Of a stretch of DNA of 64,000 nt, positions 50,066 to 60,852 are shown piece after piece. Each line of letters starts with the position of its first letter. The first letter of the stretch is position 1. The stretch is from an uncultured Sediminibacterium sp. (GTDB taxonomy: Bacteria > Bacteroidota > Bacteroidia > Chitinophagales > Chitinophagaceae): assembly GCA_937911175.1 (NCBI GenBank), contig CALDSE010000012.1:1-64000 (forward strand), given 5' to 3'. Below the pieces are notes generated by a model. The model did no database searches. It had not been told where the DNA came from and was given only the letters and a program-made list of their open reading frames with translations. The translations under genes were made by a program, and so were the position numbers.

Positions 50066-51265
50066 TTAATGTTTTGAATAATTTGCTAAGTAAGAAAAGT
50101 TTTGGGTCAGCTTCCCCTTATCAAGCATAGTGGCTCCTTCAATAATTTTATTACCTCCTTTAATTAAATCGGGAATAACGTATTTAATAAGTTGTTCTCC
50201 AAAGTATCTACTAGCATCTCTGGGTAATTCATTAGGCAAATTGCCTACTGCCATTATATCTATACCATTGGGCATATAAGGGGCTGTCTTTTCACAAGAA
50301 CTTATATTCACTCCATACACAGGGTCATCGGAACTAGAATCGCCTAAATTACAAGGGACGCTGCCATGGGCATCATCGGTGATATCGGCAATGGTGGTTA
50401 AAGCAAAGTCGTCATCTTTTAAATCATCCATGGTAAATAAAGGTGCAATACTTGGCTCCCAATAAATACCATTCATAAGTATATGTGTATGCTTCAAATA
50501 ATTATTAAACAAACAATTATAATTTTCTGGATGCGCATGAAAATCGTTTCTGTCGTAAGTATTATTTGTTTTGTGTCTGTATAAATCGCCTCCTTTTAAA
50601 TGCACATATACAGGATAAGCGTAGTCTCTAGTAGTATATTCATCAGGTTCTACTTCTTGCACATCCATTAAATTCATAATTTCTAAAATGCCATGGGCTA
50701 CTCTACCAGAACCAGTAATGGCAATTTTTATTTTGGGTAGTTTTAAACCAAAATAAGTATGAACAAGCTCCATATAATCTTTCACTTCCTTCACCCTGCT
50801 TAAAGTAAATTCCTTGGTTCTATTACCATAAGCCATAATTCCATTATGTGCCCCTACTATACCTGCAAAAAATCCAAAGCCAATTAATCTTTGTCCGTCC
50901 TCGTGTTCTAAACACTCATAATCAATGAGCGTTATATTTTTATCCATCATTGCCTGAAACAATGTTTGATTATAAGTTTGCGCTTTTTTGGTATGAGAAA
51001 AGAATAAATATTTTTTATGAGGAATCAATTGAGAAATAGGTACTTCTTTAATACCCAATAAAATGTCTGCTGCACTAATATCCTCCACAACCTTAATACC
51101 TTCCTTCTGGTATTCTTTATCCTTAAAACATCTATTGGGGGAAGACTCTACTATAATATCCCAACTAGGGAATTGATCTAACAAATACCTACACTGCTTG
51201 GGGCTAAGGGCTACCCGATTGTCGCAAGGAACTTTTCCTTCTTTAATAAGGCCAATAACCGGCAT
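50066..51265 (-). CDS. Alanine dehydrogenase/PNT- or saccharopine-dehydrogenase-like NAD(P)-dependent oxidoreductase
   Basis: IGLIKEGKVPCDNRVALSPKQCRYLL..., DYECLEHEDGQRLIGFGFFAGIVGAHNG, AITGSGRVAHGILEIM. Confidence 0.8.
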   Translation of the reverse strand: MPVIGLIKEGKVPCDNRVALSPKQCRYLLDQFPSWDIIVESSPNRCFKDKEYQKEGIKVVEDISAADILLGIKEVPISQLIPHKKYLFFSHTKKAQTYNQTLFQAMMDKNITLIDYECLEHEDGQRLIGFGFFAGIVGAHNGIMAYGNRTKEFTLSRVKEVKDYMELVHTYFGLKLPKIKIAITGSGRVAHGILEIMNLMDVQEVEPDEYTTRDYAYPVYVHLKGGDLYRHKTNNTYDRNDFHAHPENYNCLFNNYLKHTHILMNGIYWEPSIAPLFTMDDLKDDDFALTTIADITDDAHGSVPCNLGDSSSDDPVYGVNISSCEKTAPYMPNGIDIMAVGNLPNELPRDASRYFGEQLIKYVIPDLIKGGNKIIEGATMLDKGKLTQNFSYLANYSKH

Positions 51266-51299
51266 TTTGGTAATTTTACACAATATACAAAATATTAAA

Positions 51300-51800
51300 A
51301 TGAACTATTTCGAATTGTTCGGTTTGCCTATTGGTTTTCAAGTAGATACAAAGCAACTCCGTGCTGCTTTTATGGATATTCAGCGTGCCTCGCATCCGGA
51401 TAAGTTCACACAGGCCAATGAATTTGAACAAGAGGAAGCCTTAGAAAAATCGGCTATTGCCAATAAAGCATTTACTTTACTACAGAGCCCTGCAGCTATA
51501 CTACCCTATGTGTTAGAAATAAAAGGCTTTTTAGAAGCAGAAGAGAAATATGCATTAAGTCCTGATTTTTTAATGGAAATGATGGAATTAAACGAGGCTT
51601 GGATGGACGCCGATGACGACCATGCAAAACAAGATGTACTTACTAAAGTTAAAAATATAGAAAATGAAATTTTCAGCCCTATTAAAACGTATTTGGAAAC
51701 TAGTTCGGTCGATACTATTTCCCAAGAAGGAATGCTGCAAATAAAGGAGTATTACTACAAGAAAAAATACCTAGATCGTATTTTGGAAGATTTTCGTTAA
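51300..51800 (+). CDS. hscB: Fe-S cluster assembly co-chaperone HscB-like J-protein
   Basis: NYFELFGLPIGFQVDTKQLRAAFMDIQRASHPDKFTQANEFEQEEALEKSAIANKAFTLLQSPAAILPYVLE. ATG at 51300. Confidence 0.88.
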   Translation: MNYFELFGLPIGFQVDTKQLRAAFMDIQRASHPDKFTQANEFEQEEALEKSAIANKAFTLLQSPAAILPYVLEIKGFLEAEEKYALSPDFLMEMMELNEAWMDADDDHAKQDVLTKVKNIENEIFSPIKTYLETSSVDTISQEGMLQIKEYYYKKKYLDRILEDFR

Positions 51801-51820
51801 TAGCGTAATATTGCAACCCT

Positions 51821-51904
51821 GCCCAGATGGCGGAATTGGTAGACGCACTAGACTCAAAATCTAGCGTTCGCAAGGATGTGCAGGTTCGATTCCTGTTCTG
51901 GGCA
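51821..51904 (+). tRNA. tRNA-Leu (anticodon CAA)
   Basis: gcccagatggcggaattggtagacgcactagactcaaaatctagcgttcgcaaggatgtgcaggttcgattcctgttctgggca: long variable arm, anticodon stem CTAGA/TCTAG with loop CTCAAAA. Confidence 0.95.
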
Positions 51905-51905
51905 C

Positions 51906-51940
51906 AAACCCTGTCACGATTTTCGGGACAGGGTTTTTTG
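51906..51940 (+). terminator. Intrinsic terminator downstream of tRNA-Leu
   Basis: AAACCCTGTC...GACAGGGTTTTTT hairpin plus T-run. Confidence 0.85.
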
Positions 51941-52096
51941 TTTCGAAGCTGTGTCAAAAGCTTGCTTTTGTAAACAGATGAGAAGCAAAAAACCCAACGA
52001 TATCGCATAGCGATATTGTTGAAAGGGTTTGGGTAAGACCGCCATTCAAGGAACACCGAGTCCGAAGGACGAAGGTAGTCCTGAAAGGATTAAAAT

Positions 52097-53659
52097 TTAT
52101 TTCACACCTTGTAATTTCCTAGGAACCTTCTCCGTTGCCATTGCAGCATGATAAATATAAGAAGCCATAATTGTTGCATTCTTCATTAAGTCTTCTGGTT
52201 GAATACCTTCAAGATAATCTAGATTGGTATGTCCTGCAGTACCGGGTGTTCTATCTTGTAAATATTGAAAACCTGGAAGGCCCACTTCATCAAATGAAAC
52301 ATGGTCGGTACTTCCTAGGCTTTGATTTGATACCATATTCATACCTAAGTCACGAAAAGGTTCCATCCATGCAGTAAGCATGGTGCGTGCTGCTTCATTA
52401 CCTTGTAAATATATGCCTCGGTATTGTCCTGCACCATAGTCTTGATTAAAATAAGCAGATAACATTTCATATTCTGGCTTGATGCCAATAGCTGCATTAC
52501 GCGGGTCACCAAAATGTTTTTGTACATAAGCGCGAGAGCCATATAAACCTTGCTCTTCTCCCGACCATAAAGCAATGCGAATAGTACGCATAGGTTTTAC
52601 CCCTAAAGTTTTAAGTATGCGCATGGCTTCCAATGCGACTGCTGTGCCAGATGAGTTATCACTTGCATTAGAACTACCATGCCAAGTATCAAAATGTGCA
52701 CCCACCATTACTATTCCTTCTTTAGGATTTGTTCCAGGGATTTCACCTACTAAATTCATTGCTTGTTCTACCTTATCTCCTATTTTATTTTTTATCTCTA
52801 GTTCAATTTTTACTGCTATACCTCTTTTTAATACACGGTACATTCTATTATAATGTTCTGGTGTGACTGCTAAAATGGGTGATGCATTTTTCATGCCTGC
52901 TGCAGACCATCCATCTTCTCTTACACCCGGACGTGAATAAGCAGGAACTATACCTAATCTATTGCCATCGGTTTGTAAAACCACTGCTACATTTTCTGAT
53001 TTAAAAAATGCCAAGCGCTCTACTGCATTAATAATTGCTGGGTTTTTAATAACCCTAGCTGCATTTGCTTTTATAGGCGTAATAGTGGCTTGCTCAAGTG
53101 CAATAAGCTCTTCGTTATTATAACGGTGTACCCCATTTATAAGTGTTAGTAAATCAATTACAGCAGGGCTTGAAATAAGTACTGCCTTGCCTTTTAATTT
53201 ACCTCTATATAATTCAATGTCTTCTTTGGTTTGAATATCCACCACCATTGCCTCTGCATTTATTTTTCCTACTGTACCAGCAGTATAAGCAACTGGATAA
53301 GCGTTGAGTGGCATGTAATCGGGTTCAATCATATGTGCCGATACATATTCATTATCCCAGGTAACACCATAGTCCATATAGGCTTCGCTATTCACATTCG
53401 TTAAGCCCATCTTTTTCATTTCATCTAAAGCCCAAACTTGAGCTCTTTGCATGTCTCTAGACAAAGTAAGTCTTGCGCCTAATACATCTACGATATAAGA
53501 CTCATACTCCATTACTTTAGAACGCTGTAAGCCTTCTTCGCGTATACGCGCTACCATGGCCCAGTCTACTAAACCAGGAAAGGTAAACGCAAAGGAAGAG
53601 GTAAGCACAAGTACAAAGGAAATTACTCGAACAAGTTTGATTTTGAAAAATGTCTTCAT
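52097..53659 (-). CDS. Secreted M28-family metallopeptidase (PA-domain containing)
   Basis: Signal peptide; VMVGAHFDTWHGSSNASDNSSGTAVALEAMRIL, IALWSGEEQGLYGS, SLGSTDHVSFDEVGLPGFQYLQD. Confidence 0.92.
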   Translation of the reverse strand: MKTFFKIKLVRVISFVLVLTSSFAFTFPGLVDWAMVARIREEGLQRSKVMEYESYIVDVLGARLTLSRDMQRAQVWALDEMKKMGLTNVNSEAYMDYGVTWDNEYVSAHMIEPDYMPLNAYPVAYTAGTVGKINAEAMVVDIQTKEDIELYRGKLKGKAVLISSPAVIDLLTLINGVHRYNNEELIALEQATITPIKANAARVIKNPAIINAVERLAFFKSENVAVVLQTDGNRLGIVPAYSRPGVREDGWSAAGMKNASPILAVTPEHYNRMYRVLKRGIAVKIELEIKNKIGDKVEQAMNLVGEIPGTNPKEGIVMVGAHFDTWHGSSNASDNSSGTAVALEAMRILKTLGVKPMRTIRIALWSGEEQGLYGSRAYVQKHFGDPRNAAIGIKPEYEMLSAYFNQDYGAGQYRGIYLQGNEAARTMLTAWMEPFRDLGMNMVSNQSLGSTDHVSFDEVGLPGFQYLQDRTPGTAGHTNLDYLEGIQPEDLMKNATIMASYIYHAAMATEKVPRKLQGVK

Positions 53660-53728
53660 GAGAACTTAAATTTAGGGATAGGAATGTATTTTTTCTACAT
53701 TCAATATACTAAAATATTCTCAGAACTA

Positions 53729-55264
53729 TTATTTCTCCATGGTCATTATAGCAGAGAAAACCTGAATACCCTCAAAAAAGTTTTTCAGTTTAATATTCTC
53801 ATTCTCGGCATGCTGGTTATTATCGTGATTGGCAATAGGCACCGTCACTGGAGAAGTTTTCAATACTTTTTCAAATACAAATAAAGGAAGGCTTCCTCCA
53901 AGTGTTGGAAGTAATAGTGGCTGCTCATTATCTACTAGTGAAATGGCTTTTGAAATTCTTCTTACATACAGATTGTCTAAAGAAGTTTTTTGAGCATTAT
54001 AACTTTTTTTATCCTGCACGACCATACAAATTTTAGCATTCAATTTTCTTTCTTCATCGGTAGGTTCTTTATCTGTTACAAAAAAGCCTTGCGCCTTAAT
54101 ATGGTCAATTACTTTTTGTTGTTGTCTTTGCCAATCATTACCAACTACCAATCTCATATCAACAGAAGCGATAGCCTTCGTAGGTATTACATTGGCAGAA
54201 TACTTACCTACCCCTGCGCTTTGTATACCATTGATATTTAAAGAAGGTAATTGTAAGGCGTCGTTTAAGGCGCCTGTTCTTTCTGTGGCATTAATACCTA
54301 ATTCTTTTTTAAGTTGGTCTTCCACACTGGGAATATTTGCAAGGGCTTGCTTTTCGGCAGTAGATAAAGCTATTACATCGTCGTAAAAACCTTTAATAGT
54401 TACTTCCCCCTTTTCATTTTTCATACTGGCAAGTAGTCTTACAAGTTCCATCGCCGGGTTTAATACCCAATTACCATAATGTCCAGAGTGCAGTGGACGC
54501 TTTGGCCCAAATACAGTTAATTCTAAATGGGTGTCTCCTCTCACCCCCATTACCAATTGTTTTTTACCGGACTGATGCACGGGACCATCACATATCACCC
54601 ATATATTCGACGCTAATTTATTTTTATACAATTCTAAAAAAGCTTCTAAATTAGGCGAACCCGCTTCTTCTTCTCCTTCGAAGAAAAATTTAATATTTAC
54701 AGTAGGTTTTATATTTAAAGCTTTTAATTGCGCATAGGCATTTATAATAGCCATTACCCCTGCTTTATCATCGGAAGCGCCTCTTGCATAAATTCTTGCG
54801 TTTACATCATAATTATTTCCAGCACTTAACCATGGTAAGACAGTGGCTCCATTTTCATAGCTACCACTGTATAGTGCAGGCTTAAAAGGATGTAAACCTG
54901 GGAACCATTTACTAGAATCAACAGGTTGGCCATCATAGTGCGCATAAAAAATAACGGTTTCAGTTGCTCCTGGCACTTTTACTTCTCCATATACCACAGG
55001 AGGCATTGAACTATTAGGAAGTGTAAGCAAACTTACTTCTTCAATACCTTTTGATTGCATATAATTTTTTATCCAATTAGCATTGTCCTGTAAACCTTTC
55101 GGGTTGACTGCAACATTGGGAATAGATAAAAACGTTCTAAACTCTTCTACTAAATTAGACTGCTGCTCATTGATTGATTTTTTAATAAGCGCCTGCCCGT
55201 TCTGTGCAAATACAGTTCCCGTAAAAAATAAACTAATTACTAAAATTTTGATATTGTTTTTCAT
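53729..55264 (-). CDS. Secreted M20-family dipeptidase
   Basis: Signal peptide; VIFYAHYDGQPVDSSKW, ARGASDDKAGVMAIINA, FFFEGEEEAGSPNLEAFLE. Confidence 0.92.
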   Translation of the reverse strand: MKNNIKILVISLFFTGTVFAQNGQALIKKSINEQQSNLVEEFRTFLSIPNVAVNPKGLQDNANWIKNYMQSKGIEEVSLLTLPNSSMPPVVYGEVKVPGATETVIFYAHYDGQPVDSSKWFPGLHPFKPALYSGSYENGATVLPWLSAGNNYDVNARIYARGASDDKAGVMAIINAYAQLKALNIKPTVNIKFFFEGEEEAGSPNLEAFLELYKNKLASNIWVICDGPVHQSGKKQLVMGVRGDTHLELTVFGPKRPLHSGHYGNWVLNPAMELVRLLASMKNEKGEVTIKGFYDDVIALSTAEKQALANIPSVEDQLKKELGINATERTGALNDALQLPSLNINGIQSAGVGKYSANVIPTKAIASVDMRLVVGNDWQRQQQKVIDHIKAQGFFVTDKEPTDEERKLNAKICMVVQDKKSYNAQKTSLDNLYVRRISKAISLVDNEQPLLLPTLGGSLPLFVFEKVLKTSPVTVPIANHDNNQHAENENIKLKNFFEGIQVFSAIMTMEK

Positions 55265-55279
55265 GTTCTTATTTTATTT

Positions 55280-55310
55280 AAAAAGCCTCCCTATAAAGGA
55301 AGGCTTTTTA
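55280..55310 (-). terminator. Intrinsic terminator downstream of katG (possibly bidirectional)
   Basis: AAAAAGCCTcCCT-ATAA-AGGaAGGCTTTTT. Confidence 0.75.
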
Positions 55311-55327
55311 TTTGTATTGTAAAAATA

Positions 55328-57571
<2,244 letters not shown>

Positions 57572-57645
57572 TTACTACAAATACTCATTTATTAGTATCA
57601 AAAAACGGAAAAAATTACCCTATTTGTTTAGTTAATTATACACAA

Positions 57646-58098
57646 TTACTCATTTCCTCCCACAATCTTGCTGGTACTTCTGTATAAGTAATTTTCGTAG
57701 ATATGTCGTCTTGCAAAACGATCAGGGGTATCGGCATTCACCAACTTTACATAAATGGCTTTTGGAACGCCATAGTATTCATATTCATTGCCATCGGAAA
57801 ATACCACTCTTAGTATTTCAGATTTAAATTCAAAGTCGTCAATACTGGCATCTGTTGTAGTAGCTATATAGGCGTCCTTAGTGGCTTCATGTGTTTCAAT
57901 ATGCACACTCACTAAAAAATGATAAGACGCAATTAATTTTGCCGATTTTTCTTCCGCCATTTTTTTAGCCTCATCACTATCCTGAAATTTATCTGGATGC
58001 CATTCCATCATAATCTTACGATACACTTTTTTTAAGTCGCTTAAAGTAGCTTTTTCGTCTACGCCAAGTATGGCTCTATGTCTTTCAATTCTCTTCAT
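57646..58098 (-). CDS. J-domain protein with C-terminal KTSC-like domain
   Basis: J-domain with HPD (EWHPDKFQDSDE) and C-terminal ILRVVFSDGNEYEYYGVPKAIYVKLVNADTPDRFARRHIYENYLYRS (KTSC-like). Confidence 0.78.
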   Translation of the reverse strand: MKRIERHRAILGVDEKATLSDLKKVYRKIMMEWHPDKFQDSDEAKKMAEEKSAKLIASYHFLVSVHIETHEATKDAYIATTTDASIDDFEFKSEILRVVFSDGNEYEYYGVPKAIYVKLVNADTPDRFARRHIYENYLYRSTSKIVGGNE

Positions 58099-58145
58099 AT
58101 ATAATTTATGCTGCGCGAAGGTACATTAAACTTATTTAAATAAAG

Positions 58146-58175
58146 AAGCCCTCTCAGTAGATACTGAAAGGGCTT
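58146..58175 (-). terminator. Intrinsic terminator downstream of dnaK
   Basis: AAGCCCTcTCAGTA-GA-TACTGAaAGGGCTT stem. Confidence 0.7.
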
Positions 58176-58218
58176 AACATTATGATAATACTTCGTATGC
58201 CTATAAAGGCAAGTCGGT

Positions 58219-60132
58219 TTATTTTACTTCTTCAAACTGAGCGTCTTCAACAGTATCGTTGTTGGCTCCACCATTTGCTTGTCCGCCTGCTTGCTCTGCA
58301 CCCGCTTGTTCAGGGCCAGCTGCACCAGCTGCTTGTGCTTTGTAAATTTCTTCACTTGCAGCAGTCCATGCAGTATTCATTGCTTCTAAAGCGGTGTCTA
58401 CTTTAGCAGTATCTTGAGAAGCATGTGCTTCTTTCAAATTCGCTAAAGCTGTTTCAATAGGTGCTTTTTTATCAGCAGGAATTTTATCACCAAATTCTTT
58501 CAATTGCTTTTCTGTTTGGAAAATCAAACTGTCGGCTTGGTTTAATTTTTCTACTCTATCTTTTTCTATTTTATCACCTGCTTCGTTGGCTTTGGCTTCA
58601 GCTTTCATTTTTTCAATTTCTTCCTTCGTCAAACCACTTCCAGCTTCAATTCTAATTTTTTGTTCTTTACCAGTGCCTTTATCTTTTGCACTTACATTCA
58701 AGATACCATTCGCATCAATATCAAAAGTAACTTCAATTTGAGGAACACCTCTTGGTGCTGGTGGAATACCATCCAAGTTAAACATACCTAAACTTTTATT
58801 TTGAGGTGCCATTGGACGCTCTCCTTGTAATACATGAATTTGAACACCTGGTTGATTATCGCTAGCGGTAGAATACACTTCTGTTTTCTTAGTAGGAATA
58901 GTTGTGTTAGAAGAAATCATAGTAGTCATTACACCACCCATTGTTTCAATACCTAAGTTTAAAGGTGTAACGTCTAATAACAATACATCTTTCACATCTC
59001 CAGTTAATACCGCCCCTTGGATACCTGCACCTATTGCTACCACTTCATCAGGGTTAACAGAACGGTTTGGTTTTTTACCAAAGAACTTTTCTACTATTTC
59101 TTGTATTTTAGGAATTCTTGAAGAACCTCCTACTAAAATAACTTCATCAATTTGTGATACAGAATATCCTGCATCTTTCAATGCAATTTCACAAGGCTTT
59201 AAACAACGTGCAAATAAATTATCTGCCAATGATTCAAATTTTGCTCTTGTTAATTTTAATACTAAGTGCTTAGGAACGCCATCTACTGCAGTAATATAAG
59301 GCAAATTAATTTCTGTTTCAGAAGAAGAACTTAATTCTACTTTCGCTTTCTCAGCCGCTTCTTTTAAACGTTGTAAAGCCATTGGATCTTTTCTTAAGTC
59401 AATTGCTTCTTGTTTTTTAAATTCATCTGCTAAGAAGTCCATGATTACTTTATCAAAATCATCGCCACCTAAATGTGTATCTCCATTAGTAGATTTTACT
59501 TCAAATACACCATCTCCTAAATCCAAGACAGAAATATCAAAAGTTCCACCCCCTAAATCGAATACAGCAATTTTTTGCTCAATGTTCTTCTTATCTAAAC
59601 CATAAGCTAAGGCTGCTGCAGTTGGTTCGTTTACAATTCTACGCACATTCAATCCTGCAATCTCACCTGCTTCTTTAGTAGCTTGTCTTTGTGCATCATT
59701 AAAATAAGCAGGTACAGTAATAACTGCATCTGTTACTTCAGTGCCTAAATAATCTTCAGCAGTTTTTTTCATCTTCTGTAAAACCATTGCAGAAATTTCT
59801 TGTGGAGTATACATACGACCGTCGATATCAACACGCACTGTGTCGTTCTCGCCTTGTACAATTTTATAACTCCAATGAGACTTCTCTTCAGCTATCTCAT
59901 TAAAACGACGACCCATAAAACGCTTTACACTTGATATTGTGTTTTCAGGGTTCGTGATCGCTTGACGCTTAGCAGGATCTCCCACTTTACGCTCGCCATT
60001 TTTTAAGAAGGCTACTACTGAAGGGGTAGTTCTACGTCCTTCATCATTGGCGATCACTACTGGTTCGCCACCTTCCATAACTGATACGCAACTATTTGTC
60101 GTACCTAGGTCAATTCCTATTATTTTTGCCAT
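58219..60132 (-). CDS. dnaK: Molecular chaperone DnaK (Hsp70)
   Basis: [67 protein letters not shown]. Confidence 0.98.
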   Translation of the reverse strand: MAKIIGIDLGTTNSCVSVMEGGEPVVIANDEGRRTTPSVVAFLKNGERKVGDPAKRQAITNPENTISSVKRFMGRRFNEIAEEKSHWSYKIVQGENDTVRVDIDGRMYTPQEISAMVLQKMKKTAEDYLGTEVTDAVITVPAYFNDAQRQATKEAGEIAGLNVRRIVNEPTAAALAYGLDKKNIEQKIAVFDLGGGTFDISVLDLGDGVFEVKSTNGDTHLGGDDFDKVIMDFLADEFKKQEAIDLRKDPMALQRLKEAAEKAKVELSSSSETEINLPYITAVDGVPKHLVLKLTRAKFESLADNLFARCLKPCEIALKDAGYSVSQIDEVILVGGSSRIPKIQEIVEKFFGKKPNRSVNPDEVVAIGAGIQGAVLTGDVKDVLLLDVTPLNLGIETMGGVMTTMISSNTTIPTKKTEVYSTASDNQPGVQIHVLQGERPMAPQNKSLGMFNLDGIPPAPRGVPQIEVTFDIDANGILNVSAKDKGTGKEQKIRIEAGSGLTKEEIEKMKAEAKANEAGDKIEKDRVEKLNQADSLIFQTEKQLKEFGDKIPADKKAPIETALANLKEAHASQDTAKVDTALEAMNTAWTAASEEIYKAQAAGAAGPEQAGAEQAGGQANGGANNDTVEDAQFEEVK

Positions 60133-60297
60133 AATGCTTGATTTTCAATGATTAATTACTCTACTATAGTCAATCTTTATGCCATAATAGGTATGCCCAT
60201 ATAGGGGTGCAAATTTGTCATATATGGCAGTTATTAAGGCTATTTAAAGGCCATAATTGACATATAAAATTAAAAAAGGGGTAGAAAAGTCAGAGAA

Positions 60298-60801
60298 TTA
60301 TAGGTTATCTGAACCCTTAAAAGTGAAGTTTTTTTGACTGGTATAGCTAAAGATAACCACAAAGAAGGTCGTGGCTATTTTAGCCATGGTAGGAAACCAG
60401 CCGAAATAATCTACAAATAGCTTTAAAAAACCATAATTAAGTAGCACACAGCCCAGCACCACTACAAAATACTTCATGAGTTGTTTACGCTTAGTTACAG
60501 TAGTCTCCTGAAAGACCACATACCTACTTAAATAAAAGCCTATGGGAAAGGTGATACAGAAAGAAATGATAAAAGAAGCAATATGGGGACTAATACTAAT
60601 GAAGCCTAAATCAATTATTTGCCTATCTAAAATATAATTGTAGGCCAGAAAAAACAAGCTAATATCCAATACCGTATTGGCACCACCACAGGCAGCGTAC
60701 CTAAAAGTTTTTAAGGGCATCATTTTCTTGAAAATAGGATAAAACCAATCTATGATTTCAAGAATAACTTTGCTAATAAAGTCGTGTAGTTTCAACATCA
60801 A
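60298..60801 (-). CDS. GtrA-family membrane protein
   Basis: Four TM segments; FRYAACGGANTVLDISLFFLAYNYIL, YVVFQE. Confidence 0.82.
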   Translation of the reverse strand: MMLKLHDFISKVILEIIDWFYPIFKKMMPLKTFRYAACGGANTVLDISLFFLAYNYILDRQIIDLGFISISPHIASFIISFCITFPIGFYLSRYVVFQETTVTKRKQLMKYFVVVLGCVLLNYGFLKLFVDYFGWFPTMAKIATTFFVVIFSYTSQKNFTFKGSDNL

Positions 60802-60825
60802 TGCGCTAAGATAATCTTAATTAAT

Positions 60826-60833
60826 TACTTTTG
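60826..60833 (+). promoter_or_regulatory. Putative -7 element (TACTTTTG) for argS
   Basis: TAnnTTTG ending 19 nt before the argS ATG. Confidence 0.5.
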
Positions 60834-60852
60834 CCAAAGGCAAGCCCAATTT

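Noticed and set aside
51715-52056. 113-aa minus-strand ORF (..NRNRTCTSLRTLDFESSASTNSAIWAG..)
   Set aside because: It reads the antisense of tRNA-Leu and its terminator; LDFESSASTNSA is a familiar tRNA-Leu translation artefact.
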